Assembly: GCA_038526245.1 (NCBI GenBank)
Contig: JBCBGZ010000009.1
Location: 9,776 to 73,775 of the forward strand
Source: UBA5336 sp038526245
GTDB taxonomy: Bacteria > Pseudomonadota > Alphaproteobacteria > Caulobacterales > Hyphomonadaceae
Length of the DNA: 64,000 nt
Direction of reading: 5' to 3'
The position numbers and the translations under genes were made by a program. Under the pieces are notes generated by a model. The model did not search any database. It was not told the DNA's origin and saw only the letters and a program-made list of their open reading frames with translations. Below, piece by piece: positions 34,883-43,719 of this stretch; position 1 is the first letter of the stretch, and every line of letters starts with the position of its first letter.

Positions 34883-35911
34883 CTAGATCTCGAAGTTGAT
34901 CATGTTGCGCATCACCATGATGCCGCAGAACATCCAGAAGGCACCGCCTGCCAGGAAGGTATGCCCGAGGGATGTGGTGAAGAGTTTCATAACGTATTCG
35001 GGGGTGGTCATGTAGACCATGCCGCCCACGGCAAACGGCAATGAGCCGATAATCATGGCGGACGCTTTCGCCTCCGACGACATCGCCTTGATCTTCTCAC
35101 GCATCATTTTGCGCGACCGGATGATGCTTGAGAGGTTGCCAAGGGCTTCCGAAAGGTTACCGCCCGACTTGGACTGAATGTTCAGCACGATGACGAAAAA
35201 GTTCACCTCGGGCAGCGGGACGCTCTGGTAGAATTTTCCCAATGCCTGCTCGACTGTGTTGCCCATACGGATGTTGTCCGACAGCTGTTGGAATTCCGTT
35301 GAGAGCGGATCGGGGCTTTCCCGCGCAATAATCTGAAGACATTCGTTCAATGGCAGGCCGGATTTCACACCCCGCACAATGATATCGATGGCATCGGCAA
35401 ACTGGTTGGTCAGTTTCTTGTTCCGCATGCCTGCCAGAAAGCCCAGCAGGAAACGTGGCAGCCCCAGGAAGCCTGCAAAACCGGCCGCGAAGATCACGAC
35501 AGGCCGCGAGCGCAGCTCAATGCCGCTGACGGTGGCGCCATCCGCGCCGGAAATGTAAGCCACGGTGGCCGCTGTCAGCCCCAACACCACGGAGGCGATC
35601 CAGAACGCCGATATTGGAACGTCCAGGCCAGCCTGCTTTAGACGCGAGCCGATATCGCGCGGCATGATTGAGCGCTTCCGGGCTTCGTTCTCCGTGCGTA
35701 GCCGGTCGAGCATCTGCTGTGTCTGGCGACGCCGGCTATCCTGCTTTTCATTGCGCGCCTTGCTCACGCGATCTTTCTTGTCGCTGGAAAGTTGCTTGGC
35801 GCGCTTCGCAACCGCTTCGCCCGATCCACCACCGGCAAAGGCCAGTCCAACCCCTGCGATTGCAAGGAACGCCAATCCAGCAATGCCGTATATGATCAGG
35901 TCTTCGTTCAT
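34883..35911 (-). CDS. tadB: Tad pilus inner-membrane platform protein TadB
   Basis: This 342-residue GspF-family protein has N-terminal helices (IIYGIAGLAFLAIAGVGLAF) and later segments (about 105-155 and 280-340). The T2SSF core contains FADAIDIIVRGVKSGLPLNE and the partner LSEALGNLSSIIRSRKMM. A charged, Arg/Lys-rich stretch (about 35-85) faces the cytoplasm, where it should meet the CpaF ATPase. It starts three bases after the cpaF stop with AGGAT upstream and is followed by tadC. Length and arrangement are ordinary for alphaproteobacterial Tad loci. Confidence 0.92.
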   Translation of the reverse strand: MNEDLIIYGIAGLAFLAIAGVGLAFAGGGSGEAVAKRAKQLSSDKKDRVSKARNEKQDSRRRQTQQMLDRLRTENEARKRSIMPRDIGSRLKQAGLDVPISAFWIASVVLGLTAATVAYISGADGATVSGIELRSRPVVIFAAGFAGFLGLPRFLLGFLAGMRNKKLTNQFADAIDIIVRGVKSGLPLNECLQIIARESPDPLSTEFQQLSDNIRMGNTVEQALGKFYQSVPLPEVNFFVIVLNIQSKSGGNLSEALGNLSSIIRSRKMMREKIKAMSSEAKASAMIIGSLPFAVGGMVYMTTPEYVMKLFTTSLGHTFLAGGAFWMFCGIMVMRNMINFEI

Positions 35912-35914
35912 ATC

Positions 35915-37357
35915 CTAGCCCAACTCGTCCAGCGCCTTGGCCAGATCACTTTCAAGGTTGTAGTACGACGCACGTTCCCAGAAGCGGGGGCGACCAATAC
36001 CCGTGCCCCTGTGGGCACCCTTCACCTTGCCGTTCTCATCCTCGCCGTCGATTTCGTACTTCAGCACGTCCTGGAGAATGACGGTGTCACCTTCCAGGCC
36101 CATCACTTCGGTCACGTTCATGATCTTCCGGGAGCCATCGCGAAGGCGCGACGCCTGGACCACAATGTCGATCGAGCCGACGATCATTTCGCGGATCGTT
36201 TTCGCAGGCAGCGAGAAGCCACCCATGGTGATCATCGATTCCACACGGCTCAGCCCCTCGCGCGGGGTGTTGGCATGCAGGGTTCCCATGGAGCCATCGT
36301 GACCTGTGTTCATGGCCTGCAAGAGGTCGAACGCTTCCGGCCCACGCACCTCGCCCACGATGATCCGCTCAGGACGCATCCGCAGGCAGTTCTTTACGAG
36401 ATCGCGCATGGAAATCTCGCCAGACCCTTCAATGTTTGGTGGGCGGGTTTCAAGGCGCACCACGTGGGGCTGCTGGAGCTGCAATTCCGCGGAGTCTTCG
36501 CAGGTGATGACCCGTTCACCGGGCTCAATGAAACCCGTCAGGCAATTCAGCAGGGTGGTTTTACCAGAGCCCGTACCGCCGGAAATCAGAACATTGCAAC
36601 GCGAATGACCGATGATTCGAAGGATTTCAGCGCCTGCGGGAGAGATTGAACCGAAATTCACAAGGTCCTGAAGGCGCAGCTTGTCCTTCTTAAACTTACG
36701 AATGGTGAGTGTTGGCCCATCAATGGCCAGCGGAGGCGCGATGACGTTCACACGCGAGCCATCCAGAAGACGCGCGTCACAGATGGGAGAGCTCTCGTCC
36801 ACGCGTCGGCCAACCTGGGACACGATGCGCTGACAGATGTTCATCAGCTGGGCGTTGTCGCGGAACCGGATATTGGTCCGTTCAATCTTGCCGCTAACCT
36901 CAATGTAACAAGTATCCGCACCGTTCACCATGATATCGGCGATGTCGTCGCGGGCCAGAAGCGGCTCTAGCGGGCCGTAGCCGAGCACGTCGTTACAGAT
37001 ATCGTCGAGCAGTTGTTCCTGCTCTGAAATCGACATCACCACGTTCTTGATAGCGATGATTTCGACGACGATGTCGCGGATTTCCTCGCGCGCACTTTCC
37101 GGATCAAGCTGCGCCAACTGCGCCAGATCGATAGTGTCGATCAGCGCATTGAAGATGGTCATCTTGGTTGTGTAGTACGCCTCAGAACGGGTATCGACGT
37201 CGCGAACCGGCTCAGGCTCAGCCTGGGGAACAGGCGCTTTGGCTACAGGCTTCTTTGGCTCCGGCGCAGGCGCTTTCGCTTCAGGTTTCGGCTTCGGCGC
37301 CGCCTTCGGACTCGGCGCGGTCGCAACGCCGCCAGCTTGTTTCTTGCCAAATCCCAT
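35915..37357 (-). CDS. cpaF: Tad pilus secretion ATPase CpaF/TadA
   Basis: This 480-residue hexameric ATPase of the type II/IV secretion superfamily powers pilus extension (and, in Tad systems, retraction). The N-terminus is a Pro/Ala/Lys-rich linker (about 1-45). The core has Walker A ISGGTGSGKTTLLN, Walker B in RPERIIVGEVRGPEAFDLL and the His-box TGHDGSMGTLHANTPRE. It lies 17 bases after cpaE and three bases before tadB. A full set of motifs suggests an active enzyme. Confidence 0.95.
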   Translation of the reverse strand: MGFGKKQAGGVATAPSPKAAPKPKPEAKAPAPEPKKPVAKAPVPQAEPEPVRDVDTRSEAYYTTKMTIFNALIDTIDLAQLAQLDPESAREEIRDIVVEIIAIKNVVMSISEQEQLLDDICNDVLGYGPLEPLLARDDIADIMVNGADTCYIEVSGKIERTNIRFRDNAQLMNICQRIVSQVGRRVDESSPICDARLLDGSRVNVIAPPLAIDGPTLTIRKFKKDKLRLQDLVNFGSISPAGAEILRIIGHSRCNVLISGGTGSGKTTLLNCLTGFIEPGERVITCEDSAELQLQQPHVVRLETRPPNIEGSGEISMRDLVKNCLRMRPERIIVGEVRGPEAFDLLQAMNTGHDGSMGTLHANTPREGLSRVESMITMGGFSLPAKTIREMIVGSIDIVVQASRLRDGSRKIMNVTEVMGLEGDTVILQDVLKYEIDGEDENGKVKGAHRGTGIGRPRFWERASYYNLESDLAKALDELG

Positions 37358-37374
37358 GGTTCAGCCCGCGCTCC

Positions 37375-38817
37375 CTACTTACCCATCAGCTTGGCAAGCA
37401 AGCTCTTGGTGGGTTGTTGCACTGTCTGGCCACTGATTGCCGAGGCGAGGTGATCAATCGCCAGGGATGGTTTGGATGCCGGGTCGGTCTCGGAAATCAT
37501 CTGGCCATTATTGGCCGCAATCCCGAACAGGTGCGGATCGAACGGCAGCACAATCTCCGGCTCGAACCCAATAGCCGCAGCGAAATCCTTCACGGGGATT
37601 TCCGGGCGCTTCGGAATGCCGACCATGTTCAGAACCAGGCGGGGCGCGGTATCATTGGGCCGCTCGGCCGTCAGCTGGTCAATGATGTTCTTGCCATTGC
37701 GCAGGGATGCGAGATCGGGTTGGCAGACAATGACCAACTCATCGGCATCCACCAGGGTTTGCATCACCCAGGGGTTCCAGGCGTGCGGCAAGTCGAGGAT
37801 GACATAGGGCGTGTTGCGGCGCACGGTTTCGATCACCTTGCCGTAGGCCTCGGTGGGGATCTCCGGCATGTCGGCCACGGTTGCAGGCGCAGCAAACAGC
37901 GAAAGCCGGTCTGTGGCGCGGGCGAGAAGGCGATTGACCACGGCTTCGTCGGCGCGGTCCGGGTCGAGCAACGCGTCCACGACGGTCTGCGCAGGATCTT
38001 CGTTGAAATCCAGCGCCGTGGTGCCGAAGGATACGTCAAGGTCGACCAGAGTCGTGTTGCGCCGGGCATTTTCTGCCATGGACCAGGCCAGGTTGTGGGC
38101 GATGGTCGAGCTGCCAACGCCGCCTTTGGCGCCGACCACGGCAATCGAGCGACCCAGGAACGGCGCATCGGGGTCCGTAAACAGGTCAGAAATTGATCGA
38201 ATGATTTGCAGCGGCTGGATGGGCGGAACCAGATACTCGCTGACGCCGCGCGCGACGAGTTGACGATAGAGCGGAATGTCGTTCGTCGCGCCGATGACCA
38301 TAACTTCGACGCCTTCGTCGCAATGTTCCGCGAGGCGGTCGATTTGAGCCACCATTTGGGGACCCGGCGCAGTGCTTTCGATCAGCAACAAATTGGGCGT
38401 GGCGTTTTCCGTCAGATAGGCCGTTGCAGCTTCAAGACCGCCTTCGAACACCTCTACGCTGGCACGGTTCATGCGCCGATCGCCGGCCATCGCTTCAATC
38501 AGTTCACGCGTTTCGCTGTTCTCGATGAAGGCAAGAACGGAAATTGCCGGGATGGGTTTGTCTCCCATCTCGGGCACAAGGTCCGGCAGCTCAGCAACAG
38601 GCTCGCTGGATGAGGTGTCTTCGCTCTCGAACGGGGTCAGCTCTTTCGCGGGAGGATCAAGATCAACGCCGACAGTCTGGTCGTCGGCCACGTCTTCCAC
38701 GGCACTTTCAAGCCCTTCCAGGCCCAAATCGGTGTCTTCGGTCTCGAGGTCGATATCGTCAAAGGTTTCGAGATCGAAGTCGAAATCGTCTTCAAACAGT
38801 GCGCTGTCTTTTCCCAT
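37375..38817 (-). CDS. cpaE: Tad pilus localisation ATPase CpaE/TadZ
   Basis: This is a 480-residue TadZ/CpaE protein, a ParA/MinD-like ATPase that places the pilus at the pole. About 1-90 is a very acidic low-complexity segment (DDFDFDLETFDDIDLE). About 95-215 is a receiver-like domain (ISVLAFIENSETRELIEAMA). About 225-470 is the ATPase with a deviant P-loop GAKGGVGSS and the switch DLPHAWNPW. The GS in place of GK in the last P-loop position is common in TadZ, while the Lys of the deviant KGG signature is kept. GGAG precedes the ATG. It lies between cpaD and cpaF. Confidence 0.92.
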   Translation of the reverse strand: MGKDSALFEDDFDFDLETFDDIDLETEDTDLGLEGLESAVEDVADDQTVGVDLDPPAKELTPFESEDTSSSEPVAELPDLVPEMGDKPIPAISVLAFIENSETRELIEAMAGDRRMNRASVEVFEGGLEAATAYLTENATPNLLLIESTAPGPQMVAQIDRLAEHCDEGVEVMVIGATNDIPLYRQLVARGVSEYLVPPIQPLQIIRSISDLFTDPDAPFLGRSIAVVGAKGGVGSSTIAHNLAWSMAENARRNTTLVDLDVSFGTTALDFNEDPAQTVVDALLDPDRADEAVVNRLLARATDRLSLFAAPATVADMPEIPTEAYGKVIETVRRNTPYVILDLPHAWNPWVMQTLVDADELVIVCQPDLASLRNGKNIIDQLTAERPNDTAPRLVLNMVGIPKRPEIPVKDFAAAIGFEPEIVLPFDPHLFGIAANNGQMISETDPASKPSLAIDHLASAISGQTVQQPTKSLLAKLMGK

Positions 38818-38859
38818 CGAACCTACTCCAAATCCTACTGACGCCGGTTACGGGCGTGT

Positions 38860-39537
38860 CTATCCGCCTACGCCGACCGCTTCGCCGCCGCCCCAATTGC
38901 CTGACCGATATGCTTCCATCACAATGGAGACCCTGGAGTTCTCACCAGGGCTGATTTCACGCCGCGAGAGCAAATCGCCGGGATCGGCGAGCATCATCGC
39001 GATATTGTTGCGTACCGCGCAGCCATAATAGGCCGGCTCATTGTTGCTTGAGATGTCTGACATGTCATAGGCCGCGAGAGAGAGACACTCCGGCGCCACG
39101 GCTTCATAGGCGTCAAACGCCAGCAAAATGGGCGCGTTGGCGCCGTTGGCATTGTAGGCTGAGCCGGAAATTTGTTCCCAGGAAATCCCGCTTTCCCAAG
39201 CCAGGTTGCGCACGTTTTTCAGCGCTTCAATCGATGCGTCCGGGTAGAGCCCGTTTTCCGGCATCGCCATGACAAGCTCGCCGTGGCCGCGGTCGCGATA
39301 GGCGGCAACGAACCGCTCCAGCGCGCGACGATCTGCCAGGCGCAATTCTGGATAAAGCGGGTTGATCTCGATCTCGAGCACTTCGGTAACGCGCTCAACG
39401 CCGATGCGATTGTTATCGAACGGCAAGCCCTCCAGCTGCACGTTCTCCGGCAGCGCGAGATCATTGTTCGAACAGGCGCCGACAGCTGCCAGCGCGGCGC
39501 CGGCCAGGAGGAATTTGGAGAGTTTCGTAACGCTCAC
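38860..39537 (-). CDS. cpaD: Tad pilus lipoprotein CpaD
   Basis: This is a 225-residue CpaD-family lipoprotein (signal peptide with AAVGAC lipobox near residue 20). The family part includes LYPELRLADRRALERFVAAY, resembling an OmpA-like peptidoglycan-binding layout. The C-terminal half has two cysteines. CpaD helps the CpaC secretin reach or stabilise in the outer membrane. Start is a GTG at 39537 with GGAGACCC upstream. It lies between cpaC and cpaE with 11- and 42-base gaps. Confidence 0.88.
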   Translation of the reverse strand: MSVTKLSKFLLAGAALAAVGACSNNDLALPENVQLEGLPFDNNRIGVERVTEVLEIEINPLYPELRLADRRALERFVAAYRDRGHGELVMAMPENGLYPDASIEALKNVRNLAWESGISWEQISGSAYNANGANAPILLAFDAYEAVAPECLSLAAYDMSDISSNNEPAYYGCAVRNNIAMMLADPGDLLSRREISPGENSRVSIVMEAYRSGNWGGGEAVGVGG

Positions 39538-39548
39538 GGGAGGGTCTC

Positions 39549-41024
39549 CTATTCTTCGATAAAGCCGACAGGGGCGCGGTAAGTGTTTGCGTTGAGGCGC
39601 GCATCACCATTGCTGTACATCTGGTTCAGACGGCCAAAGAGGATGGCGTCGCGGTCACTCGGATTGGCGAAGCCATCCGCAGGCGTGCGCATGTCATGTT
39701 TGGAAGCGGAATCGACGAGATAAGGCGTGATCATGATCACCAGCTCAGTCTCATCATTGGTGAAGTCACGTGACTGGAAGAGGCTGCCTAGCACAGGCAC
39801 ATTCTTGATGCCCGGGATCTGATCGAGCTCCTGGCGCGTGCGCGACTGGATCAGGCCTGCAATCATCATGGAGCGGCCAGATGGCAGCTCCACATTGGTT
39901 TCAACTTTCCGCGTCGTCAGCGATGGAATGCCACCAACAGCGCCCTGGGCGGCAAGTTCGGAGAACTCGGTCGCCACTTTCAGCGCGATACGGTTTTCGG
40001 TCATGACAGTGGGTGTGAAGCCCAGGCCGATACCGAATTGCTTGAATTCCACCCCTGCCGTGCCGTTCAGCGCGGCCGGTGTCGGCACGGCGAACTCGCC
40101 GCCTGCCTGGAAGGTCGCTGTCTCGCCCGAAAGCGCGGTCAGATTCGGCTCGGCGAGCGTGCGTGCCACACCCACACGCTCCAGAGCGTCGATGTCGATG
40201 CTGACTTCGGACTGCAGCAGATTGCCGACAAAGTTCTGGTAGCCGAGCTCTGCACCAAACCCGCCAGCGAAGCCCGTGCCCTGAAAGCCAGCCTGTCCAT
40301 CCAGCGTGCGATTGTTTGGAATAGCTTGCGTTTCTGTGCCCGTGACCAGCCCCGTTGCTGGGTCTGTAATCAGAACGTCACCTTCGACAAACGTCTCGGC
40401 ATCACCAAAGCTAGTATTGCCCTCGGGGCGAATGCCGAGCTGCTTAAGGAAGGTGCGCGACATCTCAACGATGCGCACTTCCAGCAAGACTTGATCAGCG
40501 GCAGCCACATTCAAGAGGTTCACCACGTTGGCTGTCTCGTAGAGATTGACGAGATCGAGCACCTGAGCGGCCTGGGCGGCATCATCAACTGTGCCTGTCA
40601 GAATAATCGAACCATTCACGGCCTCGGTCGTCACACGCGCTTGGGGAAGGTGGCGCGCGAGAAGCTCATCGAGGCCCGCCAGATCGTTCTCAACAACGAT
40701 TTCGAGATTCAGGATCTCGCGCCCTTCGGAATCGAAGAGGAACGCGTTGGTCTGGCCGAGCTGGACGCCGCGGAAAATAATGCGCTGCCGACTCTGAACG
40801 GTGGCATCTGCAATGCCTGCATTGGTGATCACAACATCTGCGGCTGGGCGCGGCAGGTCGATCACTGTGGACTTGTTCAAGCCCAATTTCAGGGTCTGCG
40901 TAACAACGGAATCGCCTGGATCGACGATTTCAAGCCCTATGAGGTTCTGGGCATGGGCGAGCGGCGCCAGGCCGAGACCCAAGGCGACCGCACACGCAGC
41001 GGATTTGAAGAGAGTCAGTTTCAT
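39549..41024 (-). CDS. cpaC: Tad pilus outer-membrane secretin CpaC/RcpA
   Basis: This 491-residue secretin forms the outer-membrane ring for the pilus. It has a signal peptide (AVALGLGLAPLAHA) and a pilus-assembly N-terminal domain (about 25-110, with IDLPRPAADVVI). A BON-like domain follows (about 110-180, NGSIILTGTVDDAAQAAQVL), then the secretin domain (about 260-430) with VARTLAEPNLTALSGETATF and VELPSGRSMMIAGLIQ. The ATG at 41024 follows GGGAG. It lies five bases after cpaB and 11 before cpaD, so it is cotranscribed. Confidence 0.94.
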   Translation of the reverse strand: MKLTLFKSAACAVALGLGLAPLAHAQNLIGLEIVDPGDSVVTQTLKLGLNKSTVIDLPRPAADVVITNAGIADATVQSRQRIIFRGVQLGQTNAFLFDSEGREILNLEIVVENDLAGLDELLARHLPQARVTTEAVNGSIILTGTVDDAAQAAQVLDLVNLYETANVVNLLNVAAADQVLLEVRIVEMSRTFLKQLGIRPEGNTSFGDAETFVEGDVLITDPATGLVTGTETQAIPNNRTLDGQAGFQGTGFAGGFGAELGYQNFVGNLLQSEVSIDIDALERVGVARTLAEPNLTALSGETATFQAGGEFAVPTPAALNGTAGVEFKQFGIGLGFTPTVMTENRIALKVATEFSELAAQGAVGGIPSLTTRKVETNVELPSGRSMMIAGLIQSRTRQELDQIPGIKNVPVLGSLFQSRDFTNDETELVIMITPYLVDSASKHDMRTPADGFANPSDRDAILFGRLNQMYSNGDARLNANTYRAPVGFIEE

Positions 41025-41029
41025 CGGGT

Positions 41030-41911
41030 TCAACTCCCACCCAATTCTTCGACCTGGTCGACGGTCACATCGCCATTTCGATAGACACGGACTTCCGATT
41101 CCTCGCGAATGTCAGCGAACTCATCGGTTGGCAGGACGTCGATCAAGAAGTCGGTCCGCGCCATAGTCGGCCCGCCTTCAACGAAATCCTGGAGCGACCT
41201 GAGCGTCATCGTGACGGCCCCAAGACGATCGGCAAGGATGAGCAGTCTGGCCTGTTCGGGATAGAGCTCTACGGTCGCGGTTGAACCAATGGCGAACTGT
41301 CCGCCAGTTCCCTCTCCGAAAGCCTGGTCAATGGCAAGAACCCTCACATTTTCAATGAGCGTCAGGGTCGTTGGACGCGCCTCCTCGACGCCGTCCACCA
41401 GCACTTGGACTTCCATGGAGATGTGCACGTCCACATGGTCGCCGGGCAAGATGAAGCCACCCGAGGCCCGGTCCACCGAAATCTCGACGGAAACCGCTCG
41501 CATACCGGGCGTAATCAGCGCGGCCATGTAGCCAGCCTCGCCCTTCTGCACGATTTTGTGTGGCAGGACAGGTTCGTTCTCGACCATCGATTTGCGCACC
41601 ACCGAGTTCGACAGGTCTTCGTTCGCGGATGGAAATACGTCCTGGGTAAAGTAGTTGATGTTGATGGCTTCATCGGGCCACTCTTTCCAGGCGAAATCCG
41701 TGGGGTAGAGCAGTTCTCCAACCGCAACGTCTCGCGTGACCACCAGAACCGGGGTTTGGGGTACTTCGATCACCTCAGTCACCTGAACCGGTGGCGGGGC
41801 GACCTCGACCGGGGTTGGCGCAGGCTGCTGAGCCATGTTGCGCACCAGGAACGCGGCACCAGCGGCGGCGCCAGCCGCGATCAGGAGAATGATGATTCGC
41901 ATTGGTGACAT
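41030..41911 (-). CDS. cpaB: Tad pilus assembly protein CpaB/RcpC
   Basis: This is a 293-residue periplasmic protein with one N-terminal helix (IIILLIAAGAAAGAAFLV), a Pro/Val-rich linker (PTPVEVAPPPVQVTEV) and an SAF-type domain (about 50-115; TRDVAVGELLYPTDFAWKEW). The RcpC region follows, with GMRAVSVEISVDRASGGFIL and the GDHVDVH motif. It supports secretin assembly in Tad pili. ATG 41911 has GGAGGATC upstream. It starts the cpaB-tadC run after a 90-base gap from cpaA that holds a candidate CtrA half-site. Confidence 0.9.
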   Translation of the reverse strand: MSPMRIIILLIAAGAAAGAAFLVRNMAQQPAPTPVEVAPPPVQVTEVIEVPQTPVLVVTRDVAVGELLYPTDFAWKEWPDEAININYFTQDVFPSANEDLSNSVVRKSMVENEPVLPHKIVQKGEAGYMAALITPGMRAVSVEISVDRASGGFILPGDHVDVHISMEVQVLVDGVEEARPTTLTLIENVRVLAIDQAFGEGTGGQFAIGSTATVELYPEQARLLILADRLGAVTMTLRSLQDFVEGGPTMARTDFLIDVLPTDEFADIREESEVRVYRNGDVTVDQVEELGGS

Positions 41912-41988
41912 GGTCGATCCTCCAAACTCGGCCGGTACATCGGGCAGCCTTCCCGTATGAGCGCGTTTTAGGTGCCGTGCGCTAAGGC

Positions 41989-42005
41989 ATGGTTAATGGG
42001 CTTAA
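41989..42005. promoter_or_regulatory. Candidate CtrA recognition sequence before cpaB
   Basis: ATGGTTAA (41989-41996, the reverse of the Caulobacter CtrA half-site TTAACCAT) is followed by a second TTAA five bases later. CtrA normally prefers TTAA-N7-TTAA or TTAACCAT, so this is a partial match, about 80 bases before the cpaB ATG. The right end touches the cpaA stop. Confidence 0.35.
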
Positions 42006-42505
42006 TTCAGCAACCCGAACGGGGCGGTAAGAAGCGGGGAGTGAATGGCGGCCAAAAGGGCGCCGCCAGCAATCGCGACGCCGTAGGGCACACCTTCACC
42101 GCGCGAAAGCGTATTGGTTACCCAGGACGGAGTTGTTTGCGGCAAGGGCGCATAGCGCGCTGCCAAACCCACCAGGGCGATGCCGCCGCCGATGAACGCT
42201 GTCCAAACCAGGAAGGGTACAATCGCCACCGGCCCCATCCATAGGGCAACGGCTGGGATCATCTTGGCGTCGCCGCCGCCGAAAACACCAAACGAAAACA
42301 GGGCGAAGGAAATGGCAAATGCGATCAGCCCGATCAGAAGGTGCCAGCCCATATCCACCAGCGGTAACCCTGAAACGGCGAGCGCTGAAATGCCGAGGCC
42401 GGCGATGGATGCATTCACCCAATTGGGAATTTTCAACGTGGCCACATCATGCAGGGCGGCGAAAATGCAAAGGGAGAGGCAAGCCAGCGCGGCGAACGTC
42501 AACAT
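42002..42505 (-). CDS. cpaA: Prepilin peptidase CpaA/TadV
   Basis: This 167-residue polytopic membrane protein of the A24 aspartic peptidase family cleaves the Flp leader. The two catalytic aspartates lie in LHDVATLKIPNWVN near residue 20 and in the GGGDAK motif (VFGGGDAKMIPA) near 75. About six hydrophobic helices fill the rest. It is the short non-methylating type used by Tad systems. The ATG at 42505 follows AAACCTTTTC-like sequence with no strong ribosome site. It lies between the flp terminator and cpaB. Confidence 0.92.
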   Translation of the reverse strand: MLTFAALACLSLCIFAALHDVATLKIPNWVNASIAGLGISALAVSGLPLVDMGWHLLIGLIAFAISFALFSFGVFGGGDAKMIPAVALWMGPVAIVPFLVWTAFIGGGIALVGLAARYAPLPQTTPSWVTNTLSRGEGVPYGVAIAGGALLAAIHSPLLTAPFGLLN

Positions 42506-42594
42506 GTGGAAACACCTTTAAACTTTGCGCGAAGAATTGACCGCAAAGCTTGAAGGAACCCTTACCAATCAGATCATTATGACAGTCGCGCACA

Positions 42595-42627
42595 GAAAAA
42601 CCCGCCAGCTCGAAGCTGGCGGGTTTC
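42595..42627 (-). terminator. Rho-independent terminator after flp
   Basis: On the minus strand AAACCCGCCAGC and GCTGGCGGGTTT form a perfect 12-bp stem followed by TTTTTCTG. It lies downstream of the flp pilin gene and upstream of cpaA, and should end the abundant pilin message. Confidence 0.9.
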
Positions 42628-42672
42628 CCTTGCCTGCAGATGCAGGCGGATCTTCAAGAAGATCGCCTGGCC
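42628..42672. repeat. Two further hairpins between the flp stop and its terminator
   Basis: GCCTGCA...TGCAGGC (42634-42650) and GATCTTCAAGAAGATC (42650-42665) are adjacent short palindromes in the 3' region of the pilin transcript, and the stop codon itself lies in TGGCCTTAGGCCA. Such stacked 3' stems often stabilise highly expressed messages. This role is an inference. Confidence 0.5.
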
Positions 42673-42834
42673 TTAGGCCATTTCGTTGGCGATGCTGTTG
42701 AAGGTGTTACCAGCGTTCGTGCCGAGCGAAGTAACAGCCGTGATGATTGCAACAGCGATCAGTGCTGCGATCAGGCCGTATTCGATGGCGGTTGCGCCGG
42801 ACTCATCTTTGAAGAAGCGAGCAAGCTTTTGCAT
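42673..42834 (-). CDS. flp: Flp/Fap-type major pilin of the Tad pilus
   Basis: This 53-residue pilin has a short leader ending ESG, followed by the conserved ATAIEYGLIAALIAVAIITA. The prepilin peptidase should cut after the Gly, and the mature protein begins ATAIEYG with the Glu and Tyr at positions 4-5 of the mature form that are typical of Flp pilins. The C-terminal half (TNAGNTFNSIANEMA) is the usual small surface segment. GGGAG lies seven bases before ATG 42834. It is alone between its promoter gap and a strong terminator, upstream of cpaA, the arrangement of CpaA/PilA loci. Confidence 0.96.
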   Translation of the reverse strand: MQKLARFFKDESGATAIEYGLIAALIAVAIITAVTSLGTNAGNTFNSIANEMA

Positions 42835-43146
42835 AGGAGACTCCCATCATGCGTTTGGTTTCAAACGTCCCGAGTTATCGGGTTTGTTTCCCGGAACAGT
42901 GCTGGTTGTAGACCATCGCGATGAAGACCAAGTAAAATGGAAAAGGAAATTCCTGAACGAAAACATAGATTTCGTTTACACTGGATTTTCGGCTCCAGCC
43001 CATCGGCCACGGCGCATGATCCCGCGTCTATATATATAGCGTTGTGCACCGATAGATCGAATTTGCTTCAAAACTGAACCAGCCGAATAGGGAAGCTGAA
43101 AACGAGATTTGCTAGGCCCGACCCAACATCTGGTGTGGAGCCATCC
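42835..43146. other. 312-base non-coding gap between flp and the TadE-like genes
   Basis: This is the divergent control region for flp and the pseudopilins. It is AT-richer than the surroundings around 42930-43040, with AAATGGAAAAGGAAATTCC and a TATATATATA run at 43027-43037. I see no ORF, and no perfect TTAA-N7-TTAA CtrA site. It probably holds a strong flp promoter. Confidence 0.5.
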
Positions 43147-43719
43147 ATGAAATCTCTTCTCCAACGCGTGCGTGCCCGGGCCGCCCAGCGTCGCTCACTG
43201 CGAGACCTTGGCAAAGACAATAGCGGTCTTTCGGCTGTGGAGTTCGCCTTCGTCGCCGGACCCTTCTTCATGTTGCTCGTCGGCATATTCGAAATCTGCC
43301 TGATCTTTCTCGTATCGACGATCCTGGAGTATGGCGCCCGAGAGGCTGCGCGCGACATTCGCACCGGGACGCTGCAGGCCTCCACGGCGGTGGTCGCAGA
43401 TCAGAAGACCGCTTTCGAAACCGAGATCTGCAATCGGATGCTGAACCTGTTTGGCTGCAGCACCTCGCTTTCGATTGATGTACGAACGTCCAGCACTGGC
43501 TTCCCATCCGTGCAGGACGTCATCCCCCGCAACTCAGACGACTCCCTCGATACATCCGGCTTCGGGTTCGACGCGGGTGGGCGCGACGATATCGTGATCG
43601 TCAACGTCTACTATGAATGGGGCCTCATCACGCCGGTGATTTCGCGCTCGATGGCCAACCTGCCGGACGGCAAGCGTCTTCTCATTTCCACACAGGCATT
43701 CCGCAATGAACCTTTCTAG
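43147..43719 (+). CDS. TadE-like minor pilin
   Basis: This 190-residue TadE-family pseudopilin has a basic leader and the processing region DNSGLSAVEFAFVAGPFF, with cleavage expected after the Gly. The hydrophobic N-terminal helix (LLVGIFEICLIFLVSTILEY) is followed by a globular domain with two cysteines (EICNRM and FGCSTS). TadE-like proteins prime pilus assembly. GGAG lies seven bases before the ATG. It overlaps the next pseudopilin by 14 bases and is divergent from flp. Confidence 0.88.
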   Translation: MKSLLQRVRARAAQRRSLRDLGKDNSGLSAVEFAFVAGPFFMLLVGIFEICLIFLVSTILEYGAREAARDIRTGTLQASTAVVADQKTAFETEICNRMLNLFGCSTSLSIDVRTSSTGFPSVQDVIPRNSDDSLDTSGFGFDAGGRDDIVIVNVYYEWGLITPVISRSMANLPDGKRLLISTQAFRNEPF

